NCBI RefSeq assembly: GCF_000006405.1
Contig: NW_003216064.1
Location: 20,797-79,301 of the forward strand
Direction of reading: 5' to 3'
From: Perkinsus marinus ATCC 50983
Taxonomy: Eukaryota; Perkinsozoa; Perkinsida; Perkinsidae
DNA length: 58,505 bases
Shown: positions 23,621 to 36,375 of the stretch, one piece after another
How positions within the stretch are numbered: the stretch's first letter is position 1
How the letters are laid out: each line of letters starts with the position of its first letter
Translations under genes and position numbers: made by a program
Notes under the pieces: generated by a model
Databases searched by the model: none
What the model saw: the letters and a program-made list of their open reading frames with translations, nothing else
What the model was told of the DNA's origin: nothing

Positions 23621-26600
23621 ATAATCGTATCAACGTAGTTAAAGTCACCAATTACCCATCTAAAACGACGTAAGTACTCGTTGGTCGCTCTGGAGTACGT
23701 GTAGTAGTCTTATTAATAAGACCCGTGAAGAGGTGTTGGTGTACCTATTATAAAGCCATCCGTTTCTACCATCATATGGAGATCTCAGAGTCACCTGCTT
23801 GGTTCCACCAGCATTCAGACGCTTAGATTCAACAGGCCGTGTTTTGTTGGATATAGCAGATCGCATAGTCGGGCATACAAATACTTTCCCTACTAGTGAT
23901 AACTGCTCAGCTCCAACAACCAACATAACATCAGCGATCACTACCGATCCGAAAGGCGTCTACCTTTCGCAGTACATCCAGTATTAACAACCCAATATGG
24001 CCAAGGCAAGAAAGAAGCAAAAAAATAAAGACTCAGGCCGAATGCTCATTCCTGGGAAGAGCGTGATTAACTAATGCATTCAACATGCGAGGTAGCGCCC
24101 ATCATCCAGGGGCTAACCTACTCAATTGACCCTCTCCCATCTCCATGCTATACTCGCTCCGCCTGATACACCAAATTAAACTAGTCGACTGTTACACGCC
24201 CGCGTCTAGTGACCTCTCACGAGTCATCACTAGAACTACAGTACTACAACTGGCCTCCGATACCAGCTGGTAAGCCGCGATCTCCAATACGAACTAGCTA
24301 GATGCCGCAGGTCTCTAGGTCTTGTTCACGGTTGGACATTCCTACTATTTGCCTCCATGGCTCGCGTCACGCGAATCTCAGCTTCCAAAGATGCTTGAGG
24401 AGGCGGTGGCTTGCTGTTCGGGGCAACCACTAGTGTGTCTTCGACACGGTATCGCCAATTCTCATTTGATACTCCGCTATAAATTCCAACCATCCATCTG
24501 TCTCAGCTCAAGGTGCGCTCGAGATGGCACAAACCAGAGCTTCTTTAAATGCTGCACATCTAGCATGATTCAGTCAACTGCGTCTCACCATAATAGTAGC
24601 GTGGCTCTCGATCTTCGTAGAGAGCTCCCCTTCTGTCACGCTTATCATGCGTGGGAGAGTGCAATTCCTCAGACAAGGAATTTCCGTATTCAAAGAGATA
24701 TCGGAGAGTAGCGAACCTCACGTGGCGAATGTGCCTACATGCACGAGTGCATCTTGGTTACAGACCGCACCATTTGTCACGCTGGAGGTTCAAGAGCAAC
24801 GATAGTCGCCTTAGTGCTTTGTTGATTCTCGCAATGCCTCAGCTGCAATAGCGTCGGTAATGTCAACTGAAAGAAGAGGATAAGTCAGGGCATGGGGGGT
24901 GGCAGGTATCCTCAGGTACTTCCGAGGTCCAAGGGCGGCCGATTGAGAGGCCTGCGGCGTGTTCTATAGACATCTCCTTAGCGTCAACAGCGCTCCCAGG
25001 ATTAGATTTCACATGTAAAACTCGATCCTGTGAGCGCTATTGAAGTCGAGGAGAAGCCGCTGGAATCGCGCAGTGGAAAAATGAAAATGGCAAACGGAAA
25101 TTACTCCGCAGCGGAGCGAAGTTCCCGAGAAGTCGAGCGATCTTCACATCCACTTCCAGAAGTTTCTCAATTTCTCTTGCGAGGTGCTCTGTTGTTTGTC
25201 CATATGTGTGTTCGTCTTTTCAATAGGGCATCGAAAAGTTGTGATTGTCCCTGGCTCTCAACTGATATAACCTTTAGTATGATGGCCCCCTACGCTGATG
25301 GACATATCCATGCCGACCTGCCTCTGGCAAGTCAATATTCGTTATTCTCTTTATGGATTGTTTCGAATGTTCTACACGTTTGCATCATAGCATCAATTGA
25401 GCACCATATGTGTCTTAGGATACATGCGGTGCTCGCGACTCGGAGTGGACGACTACTCTGCGTGGGGGGAGTGCGCAGGATCAGCCTTGATGGTTTTCTT
25501 TCTCCTTCTTTCGCCTCAACTCGCAACTTTGTAAAATTGCCGTGAGGTGATGGGAGTCAATGGCGAATCAAATGGACGATGAAGGGTCCGAGATAATTTG
25601 CATTCTCACTGCGTCCTTGGTAAAGTAGGAGCCCTGTCATAGAACTCATACGTGTTCAGCGATTTGCATTACAGTAGTTCGGAAAATTTCATACGTTATA
25701 CGGCTGGTGTTGTTTTGTTGTAGTCTTCAATGTAAGAGAAACGTAAATTTAGAGGATTTCCTGTATCGTCTGACTGGCTTCAACTGGGCGAACTAACACG
25801 CAATACTATTTGCAGGCTTCTTGCACTCGTCCCAGTCTTGTTCATGATGACGGTTGTCTGCCCTCGACAATGATCCGCTAGCAGGTCAGCTGGGGGGAGT
25901 GATTTAGGTGGTAGGGCCGGGTAGTGACTCAGGCCTTGGAGGGCCAGGTGGAGCCCGGGGGCTACGTCGTTGTCAAAGTGTTTAGTTTTGTTGCCCTTGG
26001 GTCGCTCATGACTCTCGTAGTGCAGCTCTCAATGAAGCCATTGTGTTGAGTATCACTCAACGAGGAAGTCCGCTACTCATGTCGTGGGTATGATAGTAGC
26101 GAGGAGAAGCTAGTGCTCTCTCGACACGGCCGGGAAACCCAGCTTTGAACGCAAAATGATCTTCACCTCAGCAGTCATAATGTGAAGGAAGTGGTGTAGC
26201 TGGTTCCAGGAGCGGCCAGACCTCTTGTTGGGGTTCTCGTGTATTGAAGCTAACCTTGTGATGTGGTGTTCAATGGCAAGGTACAACCTCATCATCGTCA
26301 AGACGTCGGGACGCCATAAGTAGGAGTCAGCTGTTCTCTATGAGATGGAACAGGTGAGAAGAGTGTTGGTGGTGGAGAGTATGAGGGATGCGGGATACAT
26401 ACTGTTATTAAGCGCCTCGTACCACTGTGCCATTCAGAAATTCACCTGCGAATAGGGGCACTTTCCCCTTGCAGAAGAATTTTCCATGCACGAGTAATGA
26501 ACGTATTTTAATTGTTTGGATGCACATAAATGCTTTGGGTAAGCGGAAAGAGGATCGTTTAGTTCGGTCCCCAAGTGGCGATTTCAATTTCACGGAAAAG

Positions 26601-27347
26601 GAATACAATTTCGTGAATTTTTCGTGATGGACCTTGCCCGTTTGGAGATGCCAGAGTGTGTGATTGCAGCGCTCCAGATCGAATGCCGTGATCGAGTTTA
26701 AAGAGAGCATAAAAGAATTGGGAGGGCAAGACACAGCTGTTGTGGAGGGCTGGGGACCTCACAAATATGGTACGGAATCCCCATCAAGTTACGCGCGAGA
26801 TCATCACTGTGGGCAGACGACATCACAAAATCTTGCCGTGTAACGGTCGGGTATTGTCTCCTGAAGCCGATATGAAATTCTGATAGATTTTAAGATTACC
26901 AAATTGAGAAGGTAAATCGTATGTAAGACATCCTCCAGCACTTCGGGCGAGCGAGATTTGAATTATCATGTAAGTTGGAAGCATCCACAGACCTGAAAGC
27001 ATTATCGAGAATGAGCTAAGCATGATATGTGAAATGGTGCAAGCATTATCGAGGAAGTTTTTAAGTGGCAAGAAGCGAGAATAGTTATGTCTCGCTGAGT
27101 TACATGATGAAAAGTTGAGCATTTGTAAGTTGGGCAAGTCGCGCCCGATCTTTGGCCCATTTCATGTATCCATCCCTGGTCTCGTCTCGTTTGTCAATTA
27201 GACTGTATCATTCATCTCTCTCGGGAACCCCTTATATCGAAGCTTCTGCCCTACAAGGCTAGACTAGGGGGTTCGGTCGCCTTGTAGTACCGCTGTGACA
27301 GGTTGTCGCTGCCAATGCTCTCCCTAGTTTTTCCAGATAGCTACTGA
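23621..27347. other. 3.7 kb without recognisable genes
   Basis: Several 60-170-codon frames exist on both strands (for example 25030-25545 plus and 26110-26301 minus), but none shows a known motif, consistent codon structure or joinable splice pattern. Around 27251-27287 a 9-bp inverted repeat (CTACAAGGC/GCCTTGTAG, 19-nt loop) lies just upstream of the repeat-protein gene. Unannotated exons with short introns cannot be excluded. Confidence 0.4.
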
Positions 27348-30300
27348 ATGCATAGCATACTAACGGGATCAATTCGCTCTACATTATTCGTCTTCGGGAG
27401 TCTCATTTTTGTTACTGAGGGTGTGCAGAGGGGAAGTTCCACACAGGATAGGGTACGCTGTGATGAAGTGACGGACGAGTGGTATGAGTTTTGCGCTCAG
27501 GCCGCGGACGCTCTCGCAGATCAATGCACCGGTATCGTGATCAAGGGGAGACACTTGACGAAAAGTCATCTCTCTAAGGCGATGTCCACGCGGGACTACC
27601 CCTACACTCTATGGGTAACTAGGACTACGTAGAGAGCTTCGACGATCCTATCTCGTAGACCATTGGGGAAGCCCGTGGAACGTTCACGAAACATTCTTGC
27701 GAGCAAGTGAAGAGCTCCCCGAGAAGGAACAAGGAGCTGCAGTATGAAGTGCACACTAAATGCGATGGTCTGCCAACGACACTCTACTTCAATGACGAGG
27801 AGGCTGCCGTAGACTTTGCCGTGCGATGGGGTCATCTCCAGACGGTAAATGCATAATCAACCTTCGGGTCATTTCTGACGACCCTTGCTCAGTATGAAGT
27901 GGATCCGGCGGTCCTGCGCGATGGCTGGGTCAGCAAGAACCCCTTCGCGCGATTTGCTGTGTTCAAGAAGAAGTTGACTGCTGCTCATGTGAACTTCGAC
28001 AGAAGTTGGAGGCCGGTTGAGAGATACCTAAAGGTGCCTCTGATGGCTGTTCACTCTGTTGGTCGAAGTGTATCTCGTTCAGATTGGCAGCAAGACATAT
28101 GTCTACTGTGAAGAGGTGTCCTCTGGGCCTAGTAGCCGCGGTGATAAGTGGAAACTCCGTGTGACTTGCACTAAGGAGAATTCCAAAAAGACGAGAACGT
28201 TCGATATAGAGTTCAAGAACAAGGACAGTGCGACGAGCTTCGCCACAATATGGGGAGCGTATACGACGGAGGTGAGCAATTTCATGGCGCCGTGACGGTG
28301 AACCCCCGGTTTTCTCTCCTTTCAGGTGCCGATACCTGCGAGAATGATCAAAGACTCGACCATCCAGGCTGCCGAGGTCCTCGTCAGTCCCGCCACTGGA
28401 CGAGCAAGGAAGAGAGTTATTCGCGTAGACTACTTGAAAGACATTCTGCGACTCGCCCCTCGACACTGGAGTCGTGTTTCAGCTCGGGGATAAGAAGCCA
28501 AGAATCTGTCGCGGCGTAGCTGACGTCCTGTATAAGGGTGATGCCGCTGATGTCGTTGTGGAGTGCGATAAGCAGCTACTGACGATACCATTCGGTGCCT
28601 ACCAACGTGCAGAGAAGTTCGCTGCTGTTTGGGGTGGTTTCAAGAAGGTCTGTGTCTTCCCTCTCTATCAGTGTTAGATGCCAGTGGTCGTTGTTCAGGT
28701 GGATGCGGACATTGTCGAGAAGTGTTCCAGGATGGAGATAGCTGGTCATCCCGACGATATCGTCAGAGCAACGTCAGACGTCGTGGCGCTGGGCAGGAAG
28801 ATCGCCGCGGGCCGCCTGGAGGTAGCCATTGGCTTTCATTCTTGGACACAACTTCGCTCCGCTACCCCTAGAAAGAAAACTACGTTGTTGGCCTTGTCAG
28901 CTTGGGATTAGAAAAACAGGTGTACTGTTTTATTCAGACCAATGATGGCTCGATGCTACGCTGTGCGCGCGTGAGTGAGCCGGTATCATACGAGGGGGGC
29001 ATCGGCAAGTACGTGGTGAAGACCAAGTGCCAGGGCCGCACTACTAAGATTATCTGCGATGACGAGGATGCTGCCTGGAGATTCTCAGCCCAGTGGTCAC
29101 ATTTCCGTGCGGGAGTAAGTCACACTATTTTCACTCTCATACAACAACTTGGCTTCCAATTGCTCGATCCTTCAACGCCTGTCAGCATGGAATCTTGTCA
29201 TTGTCGTAATAGGTCTCCACTAACCTCGGTCTAGTGAGTGCAAGCAAGCGTGTTGATGTCCACCACAATGGCAAACGCTTACCGTTCACGCTTGTCACGG
29301 CTAACATCGAGAGCCACGTGACCTCGCAGAACGTTCGGATGCGCTGGCTTGGAGTAAGAGCCTCTCCTTCCGACTCCTTCAAACTCTCGTTTCAGCTCCG
29401 CTATGCTGGCACATCCACTAAGGACGATTTGGATCTATCTCGACAATGGTTCGTCTGCTCCCGGGTGAAGAATATCAGAGAGACTGATGGCGGTATGACC
29501 ATCTCCCCTCATTTTAGTCATGAAGAGTGTTTCTGCTATTCAGGCGAATTCCACGTCGTCACCACCTGTGGCCTGTCAATTCGCAATCGCGTCCCCACTC
29601 CTGAGCACAGTGACAACGAGGTGGACATTGTCTTTACTAAGAGGGACGAAGCATACGACTTCGCCATGCAGTGGGGTCAATACAATCCGGTGGGTCTATC
29701 CTGTATCTGTGATTGCTCTGATCATTGGTGTGATGCCAGGTGAATGCTCGTGGCGTCGGGGTGATGTATGCAACCGAACCCGTGGTAGATCTGGTCGCTG
29801 CAGGCTTCTACCGCGATACGTTTTCTGGGAAACTGACGGGGAGGGTGTTCACAGTAAGATGGCGCTTCTAATGGACCTCTGATTCACGACATGTCTGCAG
29901 ACTCGGGACACTAACTTCGAATGCGGTGCAATATCTGCTCTGGAACAACAGACGAACGGTGACGTTCATATTCGGACTAAGTGCTCGGCTGAGCGGAGAA
30001 AGGAGTATCTCCCTTCGGCTGACGTAGGATGCCGATTTTCAATCGTCCAAGAGGCAGATGGTCTTCTCGTTCTCAGACAACACTGGCGATGAAGCGTGCC
30101 GAAGCAGCTGTGAAATGGGCTGTCAAATGGGGAGATGTTGCCAATCCTGAGGTAGATGTTGATAGCATTGTCGGTAGCAGTTGCACTTCACTGTCTTACA
30201 CCACTGTAGCAGAACTCTCGAATCATGGGTTGTCAGATCCACATGTCTTCGGCTATGGTATCTGGCGCTAGTGCGAACGTTGAGGGCCAGGTCACAGGAA

Positions 30301-33300
30301 CTGTGAGCATCGCCAAGTTGGTCTATGCCCCGACGGGAGTTCTGCATAGTAGGGTTATCGAGGTGAGGTCGACTGTAGATGGTCAAGCTCGAATTCACAA
30401 TGGATATCTTGTTTCAGATCAATGACGACAGCGACAAAGTGTTCGTCTATAACTGTGAAGGCGTCTCATCGGACATCGCCGTTCAAGGCACTTCGTACAC
30501 CGTCAAGGCAAGGCCTCGGCGCGTCGGGTCTCTCGATAACCCTCCCTTATCGAACTATCAACACCCTCAGAGGCCATCGAATTATCTATGCAGGTTTTGT
30601 GTGGAACATCTACTGTCCACGTTACCTTTCCCAGCCAAGAACTTGGAGTTGCTTTCGCTCGCTATTTTGGCGGCATGCACAATGCTAATGTAAGATTAAG
30701 AACATTCAAGCAGTGACAACGCGAATATAGGGACCACTGCTGTGCTCTATCACAGGAAATGGTCGCAGTATGTTCTCGTGCAGATTGAATCTGATGCAGA
30801 GTTCATCGGCTCGTGTCCGAGTGCCGTCATTGACACCGGTGGTGTTCACGAGTTGAAACACGCTCGGCTGCGAGAAGAGACAGGCACCGGTGAAGTGAAG
30901 AGGATTCTTGTTGTGAGACACTTCCAAGCACGTTTGAGTCTTGCGGAATTTCAACCTTGTGAGGTCCACGGAGAAGAGAAAGAGCTCAGCTGTTCCAACA
31001 TCGTGAACCCTCCACAGTTCGATGAAGGTGTGTACAAGATATCAGTCATTTGTGAATCGAAGCCTGTCACGATCACTTGCACGGACTCCGATCCAGCTGT
31101 GCTCCTCGCCACGAGATGGGGTGCATATCCTCGTCCGGAGGTCAGTTTTCTAACCAGGAGGCTGGGGGCATTAGTTACGATGTTTCTATTCAGCTCGGAG
31201 TTGAGCTCTATCCTGGAGTGTGTTCGAGCGCTCGACTGGGAAATGACGAAGGTTGGACTGTCACACGACAGACCGTCATCATGACAGGAGCAAGCAGGAG
31301 TTTTGTGGTAAGTCTTATTGAAGTGGCAACATAACTTTTTCGGAGCGCCTTGGTTACTCTCACACTCTCGCACAGCTCCGGTGGCTCAATCGGATAGAGC
31401 GTTGGACTTCTAATCCAAAGGTTGCGGGTTCAAGTCCCGCCCGGAGTATTTTTTCTGTTCATCCTCTATCCTCGAGTTGCAGGTTGAGAAGGCTGGAACT
31501 TCCACCCAAGTCACTTGCGACGGGCTGCAGCAAAATCCACAAATCGGATCTGATGGAGTCGAAATAAGCATTGACTGCCATGAGGGAAGTTCTGGAACCC
31601 ACAAGAAGGTGAGATGTGGGTAGACAAACAGGGAACTTGATTTTTTGTGGTGGTTTATTTTACTCTTACGACTGGATGCATAGTGATGCGAATCTTTTAG
31701 TTGGAACTGCTCTGCAGTACTCCGTTCGACGCTATCAGGGTATGCAAAGGACCTCTGTTTGAGAAACAAGATGCTGTGGTGAGTCTAGGTGTATCCTTCC
31801 CTGTGGTTACCTGTCATCAGGTGGAAGTCGGCAGCAGAGTTCGCAGCGCCTGCGACACTGTTACAGTCTCTGGTCAGTCGACATCGATGCACCTGACATC
31901 AGCAAGCATACAGGGCACGACTGTGGTCGTTGATGTGGGGTATCGGCTCATTCTCTTCTGGCTACTTCCCATCTCTAGGTTGCGGCTGCTGATGAGTCGA
32001 ACGCCCAACAGTTCTCTTGCACACATTTCTTTGGATCTCCCGAGGCCACTGATCATCAGACTCTCGTACTCCGTGCGCAGTGCGGAGAGGAGGTGAATCA
32101 TACGAAACCAGGAAGATCCTAACTTGCAACCCCTTCTCTTAGATATTAAACTTTGAATGCAAGGACACGGCTGCGGCGCTGCAGCTAGCTACGTTTGGGC
32201 AGATCGACCAGCCAGCAGTAAGTCGATCGTGTACGTTGGGAAAGTCACAGTCTGTATTGTAGATCGCCCTCCAGCAAGGATTGATCAACTCTTGCGCTGA
32301 GGTGAAACAGGAAGGTATTTCGAATGCATTCACTTTATCAAAGGTGACACGTGAGTTGGAATCCATCGAGTTGTATGTTAAACTGGTAGGCTACGTACCG
32401 GCCTAGCTTCGTGAAGACATCGGGTTACTCCTTCGTCATTGGCTCGGAGCAGGATCTTAAAAGATGGTTAACGGTACGGAGGCCATGTTCCCGGGGATGA
32501 GACCGATTTCGACAGATTACACTGAGAAACGATGACGAGCCGGGTTACGAAGACTCTGACTTTTTGCTCTCCTGCAACGCCGTGGGCTCTTCACCAGAGC
32601 CACTCTCCGCCCTTGATAGGAGCGCTGACAAGTACAAAGTAACCGTGGACTGTGAAAGCGCTCGAGGAACGGGTGGGAACACCAAAGTAGAGGTAGGTGC
32701 GGTAACTATCACCATTTTGTTGGATAAATTGAACATCAGGTGTTATGTGATGATTTCCATAACGCCATGCAACTTGCTACAGTTTGGGGCTCTCTGGATA
32801 GTTCACAACCGGTAGGTTCCGCTACATCAACGCTCCATCTGTCGCACTTCCAATCTGTAGGCGAATATAGAGTTGAAAAGCCTGCATACTCATCTGAAGG
32901 CAGCATGGCTTGACACTACGAAAGTGGAACCCGATACGGTTCGCATGTTCGTCGCGCGCCCCGAGGGAGAAAAGGACGAGGGAAGCATCCTTCAGGCAAG
33001 TCCAGAAGCCGTTGAGAGGTGCGACTCTCCCGTTTTTTAGATTGGCTCAAGCTCCTACAAGTGCGACCCTAATGCAGCGCACCGCGTTTACTTCAAGCAA
33101 TTCTTCTACTATGTTACTATGCACTGTAACGAGCTTTCACAGGATAAGGTCACCCTGGGGGAGTCACACAAGGTGACGCTCATTGCCAACAATGAGGAGG
33201 CTGCGCTCACTATTGCGCGAGCCTTTGCTAAGATACCTGTTGACAAGGTGAGAACTATTCGTTATTGTTGAACTCCCATGTTTCCACTGTCAACTGTGCC

Positions 33301-34244
33301 TTGCTGAAATTTGTCCATAGCAGGTGTGGCTTGATCACACGCTGTACTTCGCTGGCGAGGAAGGAGCTACTATGATCGGCGATACCCAAGCTGCTTTGAC
33401 GGAGGCATACGTTAAGGTCTTCCCGAGAGAGTACCTACTGGATGTAAGGACCCCATAGCGTTGTGGAGAATTGAAGCTTGGCTCGCTTGTCAGTTCAGCG
33501 GCGCGTTCCAGTACAGCTGCAATGAAGCCTCGCAGGCTCCGAAGTACACGTCAGACAATAGGTATGAAGTTACGCTAACATGTGGCAAGCGTGACGATGA
33601 TGATGAGCCGGAGCAAAAAGATCAAGTCGTGACCATCGCCTTCTCCACGGCTTCCAAGGCCATTGGTTTCTCTAATGCATTCGGAGGCCTACTGTACCAC
33701 GAGGTGAGGAATGACTCAGCCGGTCGAGGAGTCTATCCAGTAGCTTTGTCATCAGGTTGAGTTCGATTCTACTATCCTACACACTGTGGACTACATCTCA
33801 CTCGTACCAGAACAGCATATGCAAAGGGAAGAGATATACCCATTGAAGAGAGCTACCGTGGAGTTCGACCTCAATGGTCGTCTCACTTCTCGTCGTATCG
33901 AGGTGAGCTGATGCCCAGGCTGTGGCCGCGCCCTCATCTTCCTTTCTCAGTTTTTACGTGCGGATGAGCATTACGGAGGTGGCAACGGCAAACGCACTTA
34001 TCATCCTGTTAAATTCGAGTGCGATGAGGAGCTCCTCCTTGACCGCAAGGCTGATACATCTGGTCGCATCATCGCCGCGACAGTAACTGCGACATGTGTT
34101 GAGACTTATGGTGGATTCCATCAGCAACATAGCGATAAGATTAAGGTTGCTATGGCTTTCCGGAGATCTCCTGATGCTGCGGAACCTTTCATGAACTGGT
34201 GGCGCGGAAACTTTAAAGCTGTTGATAATAAAGAGGTGTCATAG
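27348..34244 (+). CDS. giant tandem-repeat protein, about 14 novel ~100-aa repeats, predicted secreted
   Basis: About 30 exons, almost all joined at phase 0. The first exon starts with a signal-peptide-like hydrophobic segment (SIRSTLFVFGSLIFV). The rest is a tandem repeat of unknown family. The second half of each unit follows C-x2-V, about 15-35 residues, then Y-x-V-x3-C, then a strand, then A-x2-FA-x2-WG. Examples of the closing motif are AAVDFAVRWGHL (~27805), SATSFATIWGAY (~28245), AEKFAAVWGGF (~28620), AAWRFSAQWSHF (~29085), EAYDFAMQWGQY (~29660) and AAVKWAVKWGDV (~30115). The same pattern recurs at ~30660, 31110, 32190, 32780, 33220, 33680 and 34190; the ninth copy (~31150-31780) has lost it. 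The first half of each unit often ends GxxxxRxI before an intron, so one unit is usually two exons. The last repeat ends at TAG (34242-34244). Estimated length is about 1,400-1,500 residues. A tRNA-Arg lies in one intron. No function is proposed. Confidence 0.75.
31375..31448 (+). tRNA. tRNA-Arg (anticodon TCT)
   Basis: A 74-nt cloverleaf. Acceptor GCTCCGG pairs with CCGGAGT (first pair G-U); the D stem is GCTC/GAGC; the anticodon stem is TTGGA/TCCAA with loop CTTCTAA, anticodon TCT; the T arm is GCGGG-TTCAAGT-CCCGC. A T6 terminator follows at 31449-31454. It lies inside the 175-nt intron 31308-31482 of the repeat-protein gene, same strand. Confidence 0.96.
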
Positions 34245-35602
34245 GCCAATGAGGTTTGAGCTACGATGTTGAAGTATTTTACTTGTTATTTAATAAAGGC
34301 TTGTGGGAATTGTGCTTTAGCATGATGTCTTTATGTACTTCGTGTAATGTACCGAGATGCATGTTTATCAGTTGTTATGGTCGTCAAATCTGTTGTGTTG
34401 GTCAGTAGAAGAGCCGCAGTAAGCAAGTGACCATTAGGACGAGACCGTGGGATAATGAAATTGGGTTGCAAAGGCACACGCCGTTTAGATCTCAAACGAC
34501 GATCCATGAAAGTGTGACATGCATCTCCGATGTCCTCATTACTAGTATTGATACTAGAAAATGGGCAAGCCACTCGCAATGCTTGCGCAACCTAAACCTG
34601 GTGGCGATACGCATCGATTGAGGTACAAAGAACACCACTCCCTTGGCGCGTTCCTTGGCGGCTCGAGTGGTCAGCAAGTTTCTCTGTCCATATCCATCCT
34701 GTCAGTTGAGGATCGTTTCACATCGTCAGCCAAGCACTTAGCATGCTCTCTGTATCGAAAATTACACTCTCAGATGCAGCCAAGCGTCAGTCACTGATGT
34801 ACCTCCACCAGTATGGATTCGTGATGAAAAAGCAGTCGTCGGGACAGCGATTGTGACAGAGAAGTCTTTTGCTCTGTTATAATCGTGATAGCGCCGATAT
34901 TATCGGCAATGAGGTTATCCGAATAAGCAGCCTTCCGCAGGCTGACGAGAATGTGGCTTTGCCTCTCTCCTTTGCGATGTACTGTAGCGGTGCATGCAAA
35001 GCACAGGAGTCCTCGGGCTGCATGCGTAGCAGAAGCCTTCTGCTACGCATGCAGCCAAAAGCAACCTTCTGCCAGAAGGTTGCCCGGGAGTCCTGAATTC
35101 AAATCAACTTTACCCAATTTTTGAGCTCATGAAGGAGGAAGTCTATACTGTATACATGGCCAGCCACCAACGTGACCTTCAGCTACGCTGGGCTTCCCTC
35201 GTCAACTCTTGTGAGAACCCTATACTCCCAACGATGACTACCTGAAACGCGCAATTAAACTTGTGCAGTCGATAGACATGAAGGTCATCTACGATCTCCA
35301 CGTTGAACTTCTATTCACTCCTACATAAGGGACATGCAGGAGCCATCACAATAGAGAGACTCCTATTCCCAGGCAGCAATAAAACCTGTTTCACCGATAC
35401 GGCTCCGGTGATGCAAGGCGAAACTTTACTGTTGAATTTCGGTGATATCGTACGGCATTGACTACTTCCCAACTCAACAATTGTGTCGAAATCACCTTTC
35501 AAAAGTGCTATCGACAATGCTAAGCAACCTCGCCTTAGTCGTCTCTAGAGGTTCTCACATTAGAGCTACACTCCGTGAGACTTTGTAAACAACCCACTAG
35601 TC
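34245..35602. other. intergenic with palindromes
   Basis: No gene is recognised between the repeat-protein gene and the Sec61-beta gene (convergent ends). The interval holds three palindromes with a 1-nt centre (34893-34907, 35018-35054, 35061-35083). Confidence 0.5.
35018..35083. repeat. pair of adjacent palindromes with 1-nt centres
   Basis: The first has arms of 18 bp (CTGCATGCGTAGCAGAAG at 35018-35035 and its exact complement at 35037-35054) around a single C. The second has arms of 11 bp (35061-35071 and 35073-35083), also around a single C. Six bases separate them. They lie in the intergenic space downstream of two convergent genes. Confidence 0.95.
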
Positions 35603-35977
35603 TTAATCAGTGGCCTCCTCAGCGCCACCAGTACTGCTAGCCACAACTGAACGGAACTTGGCCAAAATGTGAAGGCACACGACACATCCCATGTAAGCTA
35701 GGGAAAGGACCAGCACCGTGGTAGGCCCAACCTTGATACCCGGAGCATCGTCAGTGTAGAACTTGAGGATAGAGTTCCCAGCAGCCTGAGGGACTCTTAC
35801 GACCAACTACTACATTCAGAATGTGTTGCTTACCCTTCTTCCCGATGCAGGGGCGGCCTTCTGACTACTACCCACGTTCCTCCTATGCAGAAGGTTTGTA
35901 CGAGCGCCACCCACAGTCTGCGCAGGGGAGGCACCGTTGGGGGGAGTGTTCATGGTGGTTTCGGAACCCTTGGTCAT
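35603..35977 (-). CDS. Sec61 beta subunit (108 aa)
   Basis: The small tail-anchored subunit of the ER protein translocon. Two exons, 35977-35834 (48 codons) and 35785-35603 (60 codons plus stop), are split by a 48-nt GTAAGC...CTCAG intron at phase 0. The N-terminal half is polar and Ser/Pro/Ala-rich. The second exon carries the family signature NSILKFYTDDAPGIKVGP, directly followed by the membrane helix (VLVLSLAYMGCVVCLHIL) and a short tail AKFRSVVASS. This matches the usual length (about 90-110 residues) and layout. The start at 35977 is the first Met in frame. Confidence 0.92.
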
Positions 35978-36375
35978 TTTAAAGAAAAATGTATCGTACT
36001 AACCTAGTAGCAGTTAAGGCGATGTCATAAGACCTAGATCAAAGACCTAACCCGCTCAAGTATAGAGTCACAAAGTATCGATAATTAAGGAAGGCGTGGT
36101 ATGTAAAATGAAATTCTAGCCATCGACCACCACGAAAACAAGAGAGAAATCGATTGCACGGGCGCGCGCTAAAACATCTTATCACCACTCCGAAATCACA
36201 ATCGACACCGGATGAACTCAAAGCCCAATGGTGAGAGACACGTTCCGCTTGTTAGGAGCAAACGATGCACTTTATCGTTGAGGTTTTCCCCGTCCGATAT
36301 CGGAGAGAATGTAACTCATAGTAAAAGGCGAATCTCTAATTTACCAAACCCAAGGCAGTCCAAGTCAGAGAAACG

